A stretch of 41,784 nt of DNA from Bacillota bacterium (lineage in GTDB: Bacteria > Bacillota > Clostridia > Christensenellales > SZUA-584), in assembly GCA_023399095.1 (NCBI GenBank), contig JAEWQS010000114.1:1-41784 (forward strand), written 5' to 3'. The translations under genes and the position numbers were made by a program. The notes beneath the pieces were generated by a model. It worked only from the letters and a program-made list of their open reading frames with translations. It searched no databases and was not told the DNA's origin. Positions within the stretch are counted from its first letter, which is position 1. Each line of letters begins with the position of its first letter. Positions 1-7,648 of this stretch are shown here, piece after piece.

Positions 1-104
1 ATCGTATCGGGCTGCGGCTGGTGAACCTTATCCACTTTGCAGCCGGTGACGACGTTTTTGAGTTCTTCTACGATATAATGCAGTGTCAATCCATCCAGTG
101 TCAT
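1..104 (-). CDS. rqcH: RqcH/NFACT-family protein, N-terminal fragment
   Basis: Only the first 34 codons lie in the window; the gene runs off the left edge on the minus strand. The start is the ATG at 104-102, preceded by a GGAGG ribosome site at 112-116. The peptide begins MTLDGLTLHYIVEEL and continues to KVDKVHQP. This is the conserved opening of the NFACT-N domain (M-x-LDG-x-x-L, then G-x-x-x-DK-x-x-QP). RqcH, formerly annotated FbpA or fibronectin-binding protein, binds stalled 50S-peptidyl-tRNA complexes and adds alanine tails that mark the nascent chain for degradation. The rest of the protein cannot be seen, so the assignment rests on the N-terminal signature. The gene is divergent from proA and the two promoters interleave. 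Confidence 0.8.
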   Translation of the reverse strand, partial: MTLDGLTLHYIVEELKNVVTGCKVDKVHQPQPDT

Positions 105-126
105 GATCTTCCTCCGTTAAGTTCTC

Positions 127-155
127 ATTATACAACGGCGTGACTTTGGTTGCAA
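127..155 (-). promoter_or_regulatory. Sigma-A-like promoter for rqcH
   Basis: On the minus strand a perfect TATAAT (132-127) sits 17 nt from a TTGCAA box (155-150), 22 nt before the rqcH start. Only four of six -35 bases match the consensus. It interleaves with the proA promoter on the other strand. Confidence 0.6.
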
Positions 156-168
156 TTGGTGATATAAT
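140..168 (+). promoter_or_regulatory. Sigma-A-like promoter for proA
   Basis: A GTGACT box (140-145) and a perfect TATAAT (163-168) are separated by 17 nt, 26 nt upstream of the proA start. The -35 is weak (TGAC core). Fifteen bases are shared with the divergent rqcH promoter, so the two polymerases probably cannot occupy the sites together. Confidence 0.6.
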
Positions 169-194
169 GTCAAAAAATACGCGGAGGGTAAGCA

Positions 195-1430
195 ATGCAG
201 CACGTTTTGGATAAAGCAAAGGCGGCACAGGTCGCTTCGGTCACGTTAGCCTGCGTAGGCAGCATGAAAAAAAATGAGGCGCTTTATGCCATGGCGCAGG
301 CACTGCGTGACAACGTGGCTTATATACTCGCGGAAAATGAAAAGGATCTATCGGCGGGACGTGAAAAAGGCACCTCCAAAGCGATGCTCGACAGGCTTGC
401 TTTAAGCGAAGCGCGCATAGAAGGCATGGCGGAGGGGCTCGAAAGCGTGGCGAGGCTCGATGACCCTGTGGGTGAAGTGATACATACGGCACTTAGACCC
501 AACGGCCTTTCCATAGGCGCCAAGCGTGTGCCGCTCGGCGTGGTGGGCATTATATACGAAGCCCGGCCCAACGTCACATCCGACGCGGCGGGGCTGTGCC
601 TTAAAACAGGCAACGCGACTGTGCTTCGCGGCGGTAGCGACGCGATTCATTCCAATATTGCGGTGGTAAACGTGCTGCGCAAGGCCATCGCTTCTACGGG
701 GCTGCCTGAAGACGTCATACAGCTGATTGATGACACGTCGCGCGAAGCGGCGACATATATGATGGGATTAAACGGTGTGATCGATGTGCTGATACCGCGC
801 GGCGGCGCGGGGCTGATTCAGTCTGTCGTCAAGAACGCGACTGTGCCGGTGATCGAGACAGGAACAGGCAATTGCCACGTCTATATCGATAAGAGCGCCG
901 ATCTGGACATGGGCGTCAATATCATCCACAACGCCAAAACGAGCCGTCCGTCGGTGTGCAACGCAGCAGAATCACTGCTCGTGCATGAAACGGTGGCGCA
1001 GACGTTTTTGCCCATGATGCAAAGCAAGCTTGAAGGCGTGGAGCTGCGCGGCTGCGAGAAAACACGCGCCATCATCGATGTGAAACCGGCCACGGAAGAG
1101 GATTATTACACCGAATACAACGACTATATTCTGGCCGTCAAGGTGGTTGGCAGCCTCGATGAGGCAATCGATCACATAAACAAATACGGCACCAAGCACT
1201 CTGAGGCCATCGTGACGGAAAGCTACAACAGTGCCGAGACGTTCTTAGAGCTTGTGGATGCGGCGGCTGTGTATGTGAACGCGTCCACGCGGTTCACTGA
1301 CGGCGACGAGTTTGGCTTCGGCGCGGAGATCGGCATCAGCACGCAGAAGCTGCACGCGAGAGGCCCGATGGGGCTAAAGGAACTCACAACCATCAAATAC
1401 ATCGTTCGCGGCAATGGACAGGTGAGATAA
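195..1430 (+). CDS. proA: Gamma-glutamyl phosphate reductase (glutamate-5-semialdehyde dehydrogenase)
   Basis: The 411-residue protein is full length for ProA, which reduces gamma-glutamyl phosphate with NADPH to glutamate-5-semialdehyde in cytosolic proline synthesis. It has the aldehyde dehydrogenase fold. Family motifs are PLGVVGIIYEARPNVT (residues about 113-128), KTGNATVLRGGSDA (137-150), the glycine-rich IPRGGAGLI (about 200-208), and the catalytic cysteine Cys255 in RPSVCNAAE. The C-terminal DGDEFGFGAEIGIST stretch is also typical. The ATG at 195 has a GGAGGGT ribosome site at 183-189. No proB is seen next to it; it may lie elsewhere, since the gene after proA here is unrelated and on the other strand. 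A short hairpin repeat follows the stop. Confidence 0.97.
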   Translation: MQHVLDKAKAAQVASVTLACVGSMKKNEALYAMAQALRDNVAYILAENEKDLSAGREKGTSKAMLDRLALSEARIEGMAEGLESVARLDDPVGEVIHTALRPNGLSIGAKRVPLGVVGIIYEARPNVTSDAAGLCLKTGNATVLRGGSDAIHSNIAVVNVLRKAIASTGLPEDVIQLIDDTSREAATYMMGLNGVIDVLIPRGGAGLIQSVVKNATVPVIETGTGNCHVYIDKSADLDMGVNIIHNAKTSRPSVCNAAESLLVHETVAQTFLPMMQSKLEGVELRGCEKTRAIIDVKPATEEDYYTEYNDYILAVKVVGSLDEAIDHINKYGTKHSEAIVTESYNSAETFLELVDAAAVYVNASTRFTDGDEFGFGAEIGISTQKLHARGPMGLKELTTIKYIVRGNGQVR

Positions 1431-1433
1431 AAG

Positions 1434-1482
1434 GGAATTGTAGGTTCGACCTCCGTGTCGACCCGCGTATTTGAATGCAAAT
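1434..1482. repeat. Dispersed hairpin repeat, copy 1 (loop CTCCGT)
   Basis: The arms GGTTCGAC (1443-1450) and GTCGACCC (1457-1464) flank a CTCCGT loop, with one mismatch in the stem. The same loop with different but paired arms recurs at 14384-14405 and 17772-17793. Flanking bases (AATTGTAGG before, CG-rich then TTGAATG after) also match the copy at 14.4 kb. It lies just after proA and has no U-tract, so it does not look like a standard terminator. Confidence 0.7.
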
Positions 1483-1568
1483 CTTGTGGCTCTATCATTG
1501 ATCGCCTATAACACAACCATTAAGGTGCGTCAGAGATGCCGCGCCCTGCGGTGCGAATTGGTAAACAA

Positions 1569-1592
1569 AAAGGCCGACAATCTGCGGCCTTT
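1569..1592 (-). terminator. Intrinsic terminator of the phospholipase C-like gene
   Basis: Read on the minus strand, AAAGGCCG / CGGCCTTT with an 8-nt loop is followed by TTTTTGTTT. It starts 15 nt beyond the stop codon of the gene at 1607-2449. Confidence 0.85.
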
Positions 1593-1606
1593 AATAAATA
1601 CATTGC

Positions 1607-2449
1607 TTACGCGGTCACGATGCCCGCGAAATCCTTGTCTCCGAACCATTCCGGAATTTCTTTGGGCTGTCCGCCTACGAAATCCAATGCAAACTGAATC
1701 ATATCGCAGGATTCTGCCACGCCTTTGGCGATCATCTCCTGCATCTGCTTGTATTCCTCTTGGGTGAACCACGTTTCGTCACGCCGCTCGGGGTAGAGCA
1801 TTCTGCGCGCGTCAAAGCCTGTTGTGGCGCTCACAAGATGGATTAGCACCTTGCCAGCCAGATTGATATTGGCAAGCGCTTTTTTGGCCTTGGCGAAGTG
1901 CCACTGCGCCTCTCTCACCACATCGAGGGAGATCACCTTCTGGTACACATCGTTGGCGACGTTTTTGTACCATGCGCATATGCCCTCGCCGACATCGTCA
2001 TACATGATCTCAGAAGGCGCGTCAAAACTCTGCGGGTCGATATCCCACTGCTCCTTGGCGCTGTAGCTGTCCCACATAAACTCGATGCCGTGATGCGCGT
2101 TTGTATCTTTGCCTGCTTTGCCGTACACGAACGGGTGCGCGTTCTTGTCGATGGCGTAGTGCGTAATGAACCCAGCGATATATGAGATAAGTTCATCCTT
2201 GTCAGGACCGTCATATTTCTGCGCAAATTCCAGCGCGTTTGCCATCTCTTCTCTGACGTTATCGCTGTGCATGGCGATAGCCAGCGACAGGCTGTTCTTA
2301 GACGACAGCCAGGGATGATAGTTTCTGAAAAACAGAATATCCGGGCCTTGACAGCCAAGGAAATATGCCATATTGTGAGGGATCACGCCGCTGCCGAGCT
2401 TATCCAGTACCCTCTCCCCGGCAGCCCTGTGTGTCAAATATGCGGGCAT
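1607..2449 (-). CDS. Zinc-dependent phospholipase C family protein
   Basis: The 280-residue protein opens MPAYLTHRAAGERVLDKLG and carries FLGCQGPDILFF (residues about 30-41) and ISYIAGFITHYAIDKNAHPFV (about 88-108). The H-x3-D-x3-HP cluster and the GPDI segment are typical of the zinc-dependent phospholipase C/S1-P1 nuclease-like family, in which histidines and aspartates hold zinc ions. No signal peptide is visible, unlike secreted clostridial alpha-toxins, so an intracellular or non-toxin role is more likely. Members of this type are common in Clostridia and their substrate is unknown. The start at 2449 has an AAGGAGG ribosome site (2458-2464). It is transcribed alone and ends in a clear terminator. 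The family call is good; enzymatic activity is inferred. Confidence 0.8.
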   Translation of the reverse strand: MPAYLTHRAAGERVLDKLGSGVIPHNMAYFLGCQGPDILFFRNYHPWLSSKNSLSLAIAMHSDNVREEMANALEFAQKYDGPDKDELISYIAGFITHYAIDKNAHPFVYGKAGKDTNAHHGIEFMWDSYSAKEQWDIDPQSFDAPSEIMYDDVGEGICAWYKNVANDVYQKVISLDVVREAQWHFAKAKKALANINLAGKVLIHLVSATTGFDARRMLYPERRDETWFTQEEYKQMQEMIAKGVAESCDMIQFALDFVGGQPKEIPEWFGDKDFAGIVTA

Positions 2450-2787
2450 AATGCCAGCCTCCTTTATAATAAAACTATAGTTCCCAAATTCTCAGCGGCT
2501 TAAAAGGCCGCCGACTCCTCTTTTGGCTTAAGTCTAAAAAACGCCACGTCTCTCATAGTGAGCTGACGTAACGCTTGCTATTAGGCTTAGGCAAAGCAGC
2601 GAAGAAATGAGTACGATGCCATCCTTGCACCCATTTACGGCTGATAAAGATGTGATCCCTCAAGCTTCGCTTCATAGTGTCATTGTAACATATAATTACC
2701 GAATATAAAGAGTTAATTTCTGGTTTGAATTGTGTTATGATTGAGCAAACATGAAATGCCCTTACGGCAACCTGTTAGGAGGAATAT
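2450..2787. other. 338-bp gene-free region with hairpins, possible structured leader on the minus strand
   Basis: No protein gene is seen. On the minus strand the region could fold into several hairpins. One is AAATGGGTGC / GTACTCATTT (2636-2605), ten pairs of which two are G-U only in the minus-strand RNA, with an inner GAT-GGC-ATC hairpin. Others are ACGTC..GACGT with inner CTCA/TGAG (2546-2569) and GCGGC/GCCGC (2495-2511). A TACAAT box (2687-2682, minus) could be a -10 for such a transcript. I do not recognise a known riboswitch, T-box or tRNA. For the plus-strand gene only an AGGAGG ribosome site (2777-2782) is clear. Confidence 0.4.
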
Positions 2788-2790
2788 GTG

Positions 2791-3228
2791 ATGGATGCCT
2801 CAATGATTGCGCCCTGCGGCATGAACTGCACGCTCTGTTACGCGTATTTGCGGGAGAAAAACAAGTGTGACGGCTGCCGGGGAAGCGTCGAGTCAAAGAT
2901 GCCCAGTTGTGTTCGCTGCATCATAAGTCACTGCGACGCGCGTGCTGAGTGCGAAAGTGACTTCTGCTATGTGTGCGACAAATACCCTTGCAAAAGGCTC
3001 AAAGAGCTCGACAAGCGCTACAGAACCAAATACTCGATGAGCATGCTGGAGAATCTGTCAGCCATCAAAACACAGGGCATGGATGCATTTCTAAAGCAGC
3101 AAAGCGAGCGCTGGACATGCCCTGATTGCGGCGGCGTTATCTGCGTGCACAGAGGATACTGCTATACGTGCGGACCTTCAAAAGGCTCCTTTGAAAAGGA
3201 GCTGCCAGCGAAGCTGACTGAGGATTGA
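2791..3228 (+). CDS. DUF3795-type cysteine-rich zinc-binding protein
   Basis: The protein of about 145 residues starts with CGMNCTLCYAYLREKNKCDGC and has further pairs CVRC, FCYVCDKYPC, and a C-terminal zinc ribbon CPDCGGVIC..GYCYTCG. The CG-x2-C-x2-C-x6-8-C-x2-C opening is the DUF3795 signature, a small family of unknown function in anaerobes and archaea, probably binding zinc or iron. I place the start at the ATG at 2791, eight bases after AGGAGG; a GTG at 2788 in frame is the alternative. The last 16 codons (SKGSFEKELPAKLTED) come from a dispersed repeat (3181-3227), so the natural C-terminus has been replaced or extended by repeat DNA. The stop TGA is formed at the repeat edge. No neighbour suggests a role. 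Confidence 0.8.
   Translation: MDASMIAPCGMNCTLCYAYLREKNKCDGCRGSVESKMPSCVRCIISHCDARAECESDFCYVCDKYPCKRLKELDKRYRTKYSMSMLENLSAIKTQGMDAFLKQQSERWTCPDCGGVICVHRGYCYTCGPSKGSFEKELPAKLTED
3181..3227 (+). repeat. Half copy of MITE-like repeat overlapping a gene 3' end
   Basis: The segment from AAAGGCTCCTTTGAAAAGG through CTGACTGAGGATTG matches the right half of the element at 15448-15559 with only small differences. It includes the GGCTCCTTT/AAAGGAGCT hairpin and the CAGCGAAGCTG palindrome. It encodes the last residues of the DUF3795 protein. Confidence 0.8.
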
Positions 3229-3385
3229 TAAATCGAAACCGACAACGCAATTTGTGGTTTCGACACGTTTGCGTTTTCACACAACTGTTTTATTCAGCCC
3301 TTTGTCATATTTATTTTCAAGGCATTTTCAAAAAGCAATTGGCTATTCAGGCAGGTATGTCACAGAAAACATCAGGATATTAAAT

Positions 3386-3409
3386 AAAGGCCGCAGTTTC
3401 GCGGCCTTT
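3386..3409 (-). terminator. Intrinsic terminator of argGH
   Basis: AAAGGCCGC / GCGGCCTTT with a 6-nt loop lies just beyond the argH stop codon on the minus strand, followed there by ATTTAATA, a modest U-rich tail. Confidence 0.8.
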
Positions 3410-3415
3410 ACCAGT

Positions 3416-4798
3416 TTACTTGCTTCCTAAAAAATCTTTCATCATATCAATATGCTTTTTCACGCTGTCCGCGCTTGGCCCGCCGAACACAGCACGCCGC
3501 TGCACGCAAGCTTCGAGCGAGAGCGCATCAAACACATCGTCTTCAAACATGGGGGAGAGAGCTTGCAGCTCTTCAAGCGAGAGTGCGTCGATGGCTTTTC
3601 CGCTTTGCTCACAATACAGCACGAGCTTGCCGACCACTTCGTGCGCATCGCGGAACGGCATGCCCTTCTTGGCAAGATAATCAGCCGCGTCCGTGGCGTT
3701 GGTGAACCCAAGACCTGCGGCTTTTGCCATGTTGTCCATGCGCCACTCGGCCGTATGCAGCATGCCAGTCATCACAGGCAGACACGCGGACACGGTGTCG
3801 TGCGCGTCAAAAAGCGCTTCCTTGTCTTCCTGCATGTCTTTGTTATACGCGAGGGACAGCCCCTTCATTGCGGTGAGCAACGCCATCAAGTCTCCGTAAA
3901 CGCGACCCGTTTTGCCGCGTATCAGCTCCGCCATATCGGGATTTTTCTTCTGCGGCATGATGCTGGAACCCGTGGAGTACGCGTCGCTTAAGCGTAAGAA
4001 ACCGAATTCGCCCGTAGACCATAGCACGATCTCCTCAGAGAGCCGTGAGAGATGCATGGCGCACACGGCACACGCATAGATGTAATCCAGCACGCAGTCG
4101 CGGTCGGCCACGGCATCCATGCTGTTGGGCGTGACGGCGGCAAATCCAAGCTCGTCCGCCACCATATCGCGATCCAGCGGATACGTGGTCGCACAGAGCG
4201 CGCCCGAGCCCAGCGGCATCATGTTTGCCGCATCCTTCGCATGCGAAAAACGCACGCAGTCACGATAGAACATCTGCGCGTAAGCCATCATATGATGCGC
4301 CAGCGTGGTGGGCTGTGCCTTTTGCAGATGGGTGTATGCGGGCATAATGGTATCGAGATTCTGTTCCGCGATGTCACACAGCGCAGCGACTAATGCGCGA
4401 AGCAGGGCGTCCGTATCGGTGCACGCTTGTTTTAAGAACATGCGCACATCAAGCGCCACTTGATCGTTGCGGCTGCGACCCGTGTGCAGACGCTTGCCCG
4501 CATCACCGATACGCTCTGTCAGCAGCCGTTCGATGTTCATGTGAATATCTTCATCATGCTCGTTAAATTCGATTTTACCGGCTTCAATATCATCGAGTAT
4601 GCCTTGCAGCCCTTCGACGATGAGCAGGCTGTCCGCCTCGGGTATGATGCCCGTCGCGCCCAGCATTTTGGCATGCGCCATGCTGCCCATAACATCTACG
4701 CGATACAGGCGGCTGTCAAACGATATGGATGAATGGAAGCCTGCCGCCAGCGCGTCCGTTTCCGTCGCGAAGCGGCCGCCCCACATCTTCTTGCTCAT
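3416..4798 (-). CDS. argH: Argininosuccinate lyase
   Basis: The 460-residue protein is full length for ArgH, which splits argininosuccinate into arginine and fumarate, the last step of arginine synthesis. It shows the fumarase/aspartase superfamily blocks: MWGGRF at the N-terminus, TGRSRNDQVALD (residues 106-117), THLQKAQPTT with the conserved His157, and the signature loop GSSIMPQKKNPD (277-288) that carries the catalytic serine region. The ATG overlaps the argG stop as TAATG, so the two are translationally coupled. A terminator follows the stop. Confidence 0.98.
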   Translation of the reverse strand: MSKKMWGGRFATETDALAAGFHSSISFDSRLYRVDVMGSMAHAKMLGATGIIPEADSLLIVEGLQGILDDIEAGKIEFNEHDEDIHMNIERLLTERIGDAGKRLHTGRSRNDQVALDVRMFLKQACTDTDALLRALVAALCDIAEQNLDTIMPAYTHLQKAQPTTLAHHMMAYAQMFYRDCVRFSHAKDAANMMPLGSGALCATTYPLDRDMVADELGFAAVTPNSMDAVADRDCVLDYIYACAVCAMHLSRLSEEIVLWSTGEFGFLRLSDAYSTGSSIMPQKKNPDMAELIRGKTGRVYGDLMALLTAMKGLSLAYNKDMQEDKEALFDAHDTVSACLPVMTGMLHTAEWRMDNMAKAAGLGFTNATDAADYLAKKGMPFRDAHEVVGKLVLYCEQSGKAIDALSLEELQALSPMFEDDVFDALSLEACVQRRAVFGGPSADSVKKHIDMMKDFLGSK

Positions 4799-6006
4799 TA
4801 TTTGTTCCTCTTGGCGTCCGCCAGCGCTTTCACCTTCAGCGGCAGACCAAACAGATTGATAAAGCCTTCGGCATCCTTCTGGTTGTAAACCTCGTCACGG
4901 CTGAATGTGGCGAAATCCTCGTTGTAAAGCGTATAAGGCGACTGAATGCCAACTGACGTGCAGCTGCCCTTATAAAGCTTCAGGCGTACATCGCCGGTGA
5001 CCGTCTGCTGTGTGGAATCCACGAATGCGCTCAGCGCTTCGCGCAGCGGCGCGTACCACTGACCGTTATAGACCATTTCGGCAAACTTCAAGGCCACGCC
5101 CTGCTTATAGTGCAGCGTGTCACGATCCAATGTGATGCTCTCAAGCGCACGGTGCGCTTCGTAGAGTATCGTGCCGCCCGGTGTTTCATATACGCCGCGA
5201 GACTTCATGCCCACAAGGCGGTTTTCCACCATGTCGTCGATACCGACACCGTTCATGGCACCCAGCTCGTTGAGCTTTTCAATAAGTAAGATGGGGGAGA
5301 GTTTTTCGCCGTCCACCGATAAGGGCACGCCCTTTTCAAAGCCGACAGTGACATAGGTGGGCTTGTCTGGCGCTTTCTCGGGTGGCGTGCAGATCATGTA
5401 AAGATCGTCCTGCGGCTCGTTCCACGGATCTTCAAGGTCGCTGCCCTCGTGGCTCAAATGCCAAAGGTTGCGATCCATGCTGTAGGGGCGCTTTTTGGAT
5501 ACGGGAAGCGGCAGATTCCGTTCTTCCAGATATGCAATCGCGTCCTCGCGGGATTTGATATCCCATATACGCCAGGGGGCGATGATCTTCATCTCAGGCG
5601 CTAGTGCCTTGATGGTCAGCTCGAAACGAACCTGATCGTTGCCCTTGCCGGTCGCGCCATGGCAGATGGCCTCGCAGCCTTCCTGCTTGGCAATATCGAC
5701 AAGGCGTTTGGCAATGATAGGCCGCGCCATGGATGTGCCGAGCAAATATTTGCCTTCATAAACCGCGCCCGCCTTGAGCGTGGGGTATATGAAATCCGTC
5801 ACGAACTCTTCTGTTAAATCTTCGATGTATATCTTGGCCGCGCCACTTGCGATCGCTTTTTCATTCAGCGGAGAGAGCTCTTCGCCCTGCCCCACATCCG
5901 CTGCCATCGCGATCACTTCGCAGTCGTAATTCTCTTTAAGCCACGGTATAATCACCGATGTATCAAGCCCACCCGAGTAGGCCAGCAAAACTTTTAACTT
6001 CGCCAT
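4798..6006 (-). CDS. argG: Argininosuccinate synthase
   Basis: The 402-residue enzyme joins citrulline and aspartate with ATP to make argininosuccinate. The ATP pyrophosphatase loop AYSGGLDTS is at residues 9-17, followed by the family segments HGATGKGNDQVRFE and SREDAIAYLEERN, and SMDRNLWHLSHEG further on. An open frame extends upstream to 6177, but I chose the ATG at 6006. It gives the standard N-terminus MAKLKVLLAYSGG and has a GGAGG ribosome site at 6014-6018. The upstream extension is AT-rich and contains the promoter. argG and argH form an operon ending at the 3.4 kb terminator, probably under arginine repressor control. Confidence 0.98.
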   Translation of the reverse strand: MAKLKVLLAYSGGLDTSVIIPWLKENYDCEVIAMAADVGQGEELSPLNEKAIASGAAKIYIEDLTEEFVTDFIYPTLKAGAVYEGKYLLGTSMARPIIAKRLVDIAKQEGCEAICHGATGKGNDQVRFELTIKALAPEMKIIAPWRIWDIKSREDAIAYLEERNLPLPVSKKRPYSMDRNLWHLSHEGSDLEDPWNEPQDDLYMICTPPEKAPDKPTYVTVGFEKGVPLSVDGEKLSPILLIEKLNELGAMNGVGIDDMVENRLVGMKSRGVYETPGGTILYEAHRALESITLDRDTLHYKQGVALKFAEMVYNGQWYAPLREALSAFVDSTQQTVTGDVRLKLYKGSCTSVGIQSPYTLYNEDFATFSRDEVYNQKDAEGFINLFGLPLKVKALADAKRNK

Positions 6007-6034
6007 GTTACAAACCTCCAAATTGATGCTTATA

Positions 6035-6063
6035 ATTATACGATATAGTGTATATTTATGCAA
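6035..6063 (-). promoter_or_regulatory. argGH promoter with overlapping ARG-box-like palindrome
   Basis: On the minus strand TTGCAT (6063-6058) and a perfect TATAAT (6040-6035) are 17 nt apart, 29 nt before argG. The sequence TGCATAAATATACA (6062-6049) overlaps the -35 and spacer. It resembles the ArgR/AhrC half-site pair TGAATAATTATTCA with three or four differences. Repression by an arginine repressor is inferred; no argR gene is in the window. Confidence 0.6.
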
Positions 6064-6157
6064 TACCAGATGTCGTGATTTTTTAAAGTTTCTCATATCA
6101 CGTCTGTTTTGCACGTTCGAGGTATATTTCCTGTGGCAAATGGAAAATATGATATGA

Positions 6158-6199
6158 AATTTCAATGAACTTTCCAACGTTTTTCATTGCATTGAAATT
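6158..6199. repeat. 10-bp inverted repeat at the tig promoter
   Basis: AATTTCAATG (6158-6167) and CATTGAAATT (6190-6199) are a perfect inverted pair with a 22-nt spacer. The right arm overlaps the tig -35 box. It could be an operator or a DNA loop site; it does not match CIRCE or the CtsR heptad. Confidence 0.5.
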
Positions 6200-6215
6200 G
6201 TATATATGTTACTAT
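6187..6215 (+). promoter_or_regulatory. Candidate sigma-A promoter for tig-clpP-clpX
   Basis: TTGCAT (6187-6192) and TACTAT (6210-6215) are 17 nt apart, 66 nt before the tig start. Both boxes are imperfect (four of six for the -10). Confidence 0.45.
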
Positions 6216-6281
6216 ATAGAGCGGTATTTTCACAAGAAAAAGCCGCTATTTTGGACGTAACAACTCTAGGAGGACAATACA

Positions 6282-7616
6282 TTGGCGAAAGTAGAAAGCG
6301 TTGGCACAAATAAAGTAAAGATCGAGATCGATATTTCCGCAGAGGAGTTTGTGGCAGCGTTGCAGCAGGCATACCTCAAGAACAGGGGAAAATTTAACAT
6401 ACAGGGTTTTCGCAAAGGCAAAGCACCCCGTCCTGTGATTGAGAGTCACTATGGTGAAGGCATATTCTATGAGGAAGCGTTTGAAATCGCATTCCCTGAA
6501 AGCTATACAAAAGCGGTAGATGAGCTGGAACTCGTGCCCGTTTCGCGCCCGGAGCTTGATGTGACAGCCATCGGCAAGGAAGGCGTGAGCTACACCGCCG
6601 AGGTTTTCCTAAAGCCTGAAGTCAAGCTTGGCAAGTACAAAGGCGTGAAGGTTAAGGAAGTGAAGGCCGAAGTATCAGACGAGCAAGTGGATGCAGAGAT
6701 CGGGATTACAGCAGAGCGCAACGCAAGATGGGTGGACGTGGATCGTGCCGCACAGGATAAAGACAAGGTCATCATCGACTATTCGGGCAGCGTAGACGGC
6801 GTGATGTTCGAAGGCGGTACTGCTGAGAATCAGGCGCTGGAGCTTGGCTCACATTCGTTTATTGAAGGCTTCGAAGAGCAGATCGTCGGCATGAGCAAGG
6901 ACGAGGAGAAAGACATCAATGTCAAGTTCCCCGAAGACTACCGCGCCACAGAGCTGGCAGGCAAAGACGCTGTGTTTCACATCGTGCTTCACGATGTGAA
7001 AACGAAGGAAATGCCTGAGCTTAACGATGACTTTGCGCAGGATGTCTCCGAGTTTGATACATTTGAGGAATACCGCACGGATGTACGCAAAAAGCTTCAG
7101 GAGAAAGCAGACCATCAGGCCAAGCACGAGCTGGATAACGCTGTGCTCGAAGAAGTGGTCAAGACAGCCGAAATTGACCTGCCGGATTGCATGGTTGAAA
7201 ACCAGATCGATCACCAGCTGCAGCAGATTGAGTATTCGCTGATGTATCAGGGCATGAAGCTGGCTGATTATCTTAGCATGACGGGCATGAAGATCGAAGA
7301 TCTGCGGGCGCAGTATCGCGAAGACGCGGAAAAATCCGTTCGCACTCAGCTTGCTGTGGAAGCCATCATGAAGGCCGAGAGCATTGAAGCGACCGAAGAG
7401 CAGGTGAACGAGGAGATTGCCGCCCGTGCAGAGCGCGCAAAAAAGGATGCCGAAGAATACGCAAAGACATTAAAGGAAGACCAGCTTTCGTATATCAAAG
7501 AAAATCTGGCGTATGATAATACGGTGCGTTTCCTTGTGGAAAACGCCGTCATTTCCGGCTCCGGGAAAAAAGTCAAAAAGGACAAAGCCGAGAAGGAAAA
7601 CACTTCGGCTGAATAG
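6282..7616 (+). CDS. tig: Trigger factor, ribosome-associated chaperone and prolyl isomerase
   Basis: The 444-residue protein has the three Tig domains. The N-terminal ribosome-binding domain carries the signature GFRKGKAPRPV (residues about 43-53). The FKBP-type prolyl isomerase domain spans about 150-240 with DKVIIDYSGSVDGVMFEGG. A long alpha-helical C-terminal chaperone domain follows. It binds near the peptide exit tunnel and shields nascent chains. The start codon is TTG at 6282, chosen because a TAGGAGG ribosome site (6267-6273) lies eight bases before it and the frame gives the usual short N-terminus. It heads the common tig-clpP-clpX group, separated from clpP by 32 bp. Confidence 0.97.
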   Translation: MAKVESVGTNKVKIEIDISAEEFVAALQQAYLKNRGKFNIQGFRKGKAPRPVIESHYGEGIFYEEAFEIAFPESYTKAVDELELVPVSRPELDVTAIGKEGVSYTAEVFLKPEVKLGKYKGVKVKEVKAEVSDEQVDAEIGITAERNARWVDVDRAAQDKDKVIIDYSGSVDGVMFEGGTAENQALELGSHSFIEGFEEQIVGMSKDEEKDINVKFPEDYRATELAGKDAVFHIVLHDVKTKEMPELNDDFAQDVSEFDTFEEYRTDVRKKLQEKADHQAKHELDNAVLEEVVKTAEIDLPDCMVENQIDHQLQQIEYSLMYQGMKLADYLSMTGMKIEDLRAQYREDAEKSVRTQLAVEAIMKAESIEATEEQVNEEIAARAERAKKDAEEYAKTLKEDQLSYIKENLAYDNTVRFLVENAVISGSGKKVKKDKAEKENTSAE

Positions 7617-7648
7617 AATAGTATAGGTATATAGGCGGAGGATATTTT

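Noticed and set aside
2450..2787. tRNA, T-box, 6S RNA or a named riboswitch
   Set aside because: None of the diagnostic motifs (T-loop with acceptor stem, GGGTGG T-box core, or known aptamer cores) could be found; it is left as an unassigned structured region.
3452..3991. 179-codon plus-strand frame opposite argH
   Set aside because: It lies fully within argH, has no ribosome site and encodes a His/Arg-rich low-complexity product.
6007..6177. Upstream extension of argG to an ATG at 6177
   Set aside because: The extra residues do not match ArgG and the DNA holds the promoter, ARG-box-like site and a proper ribosome site for the ATG at 6006.
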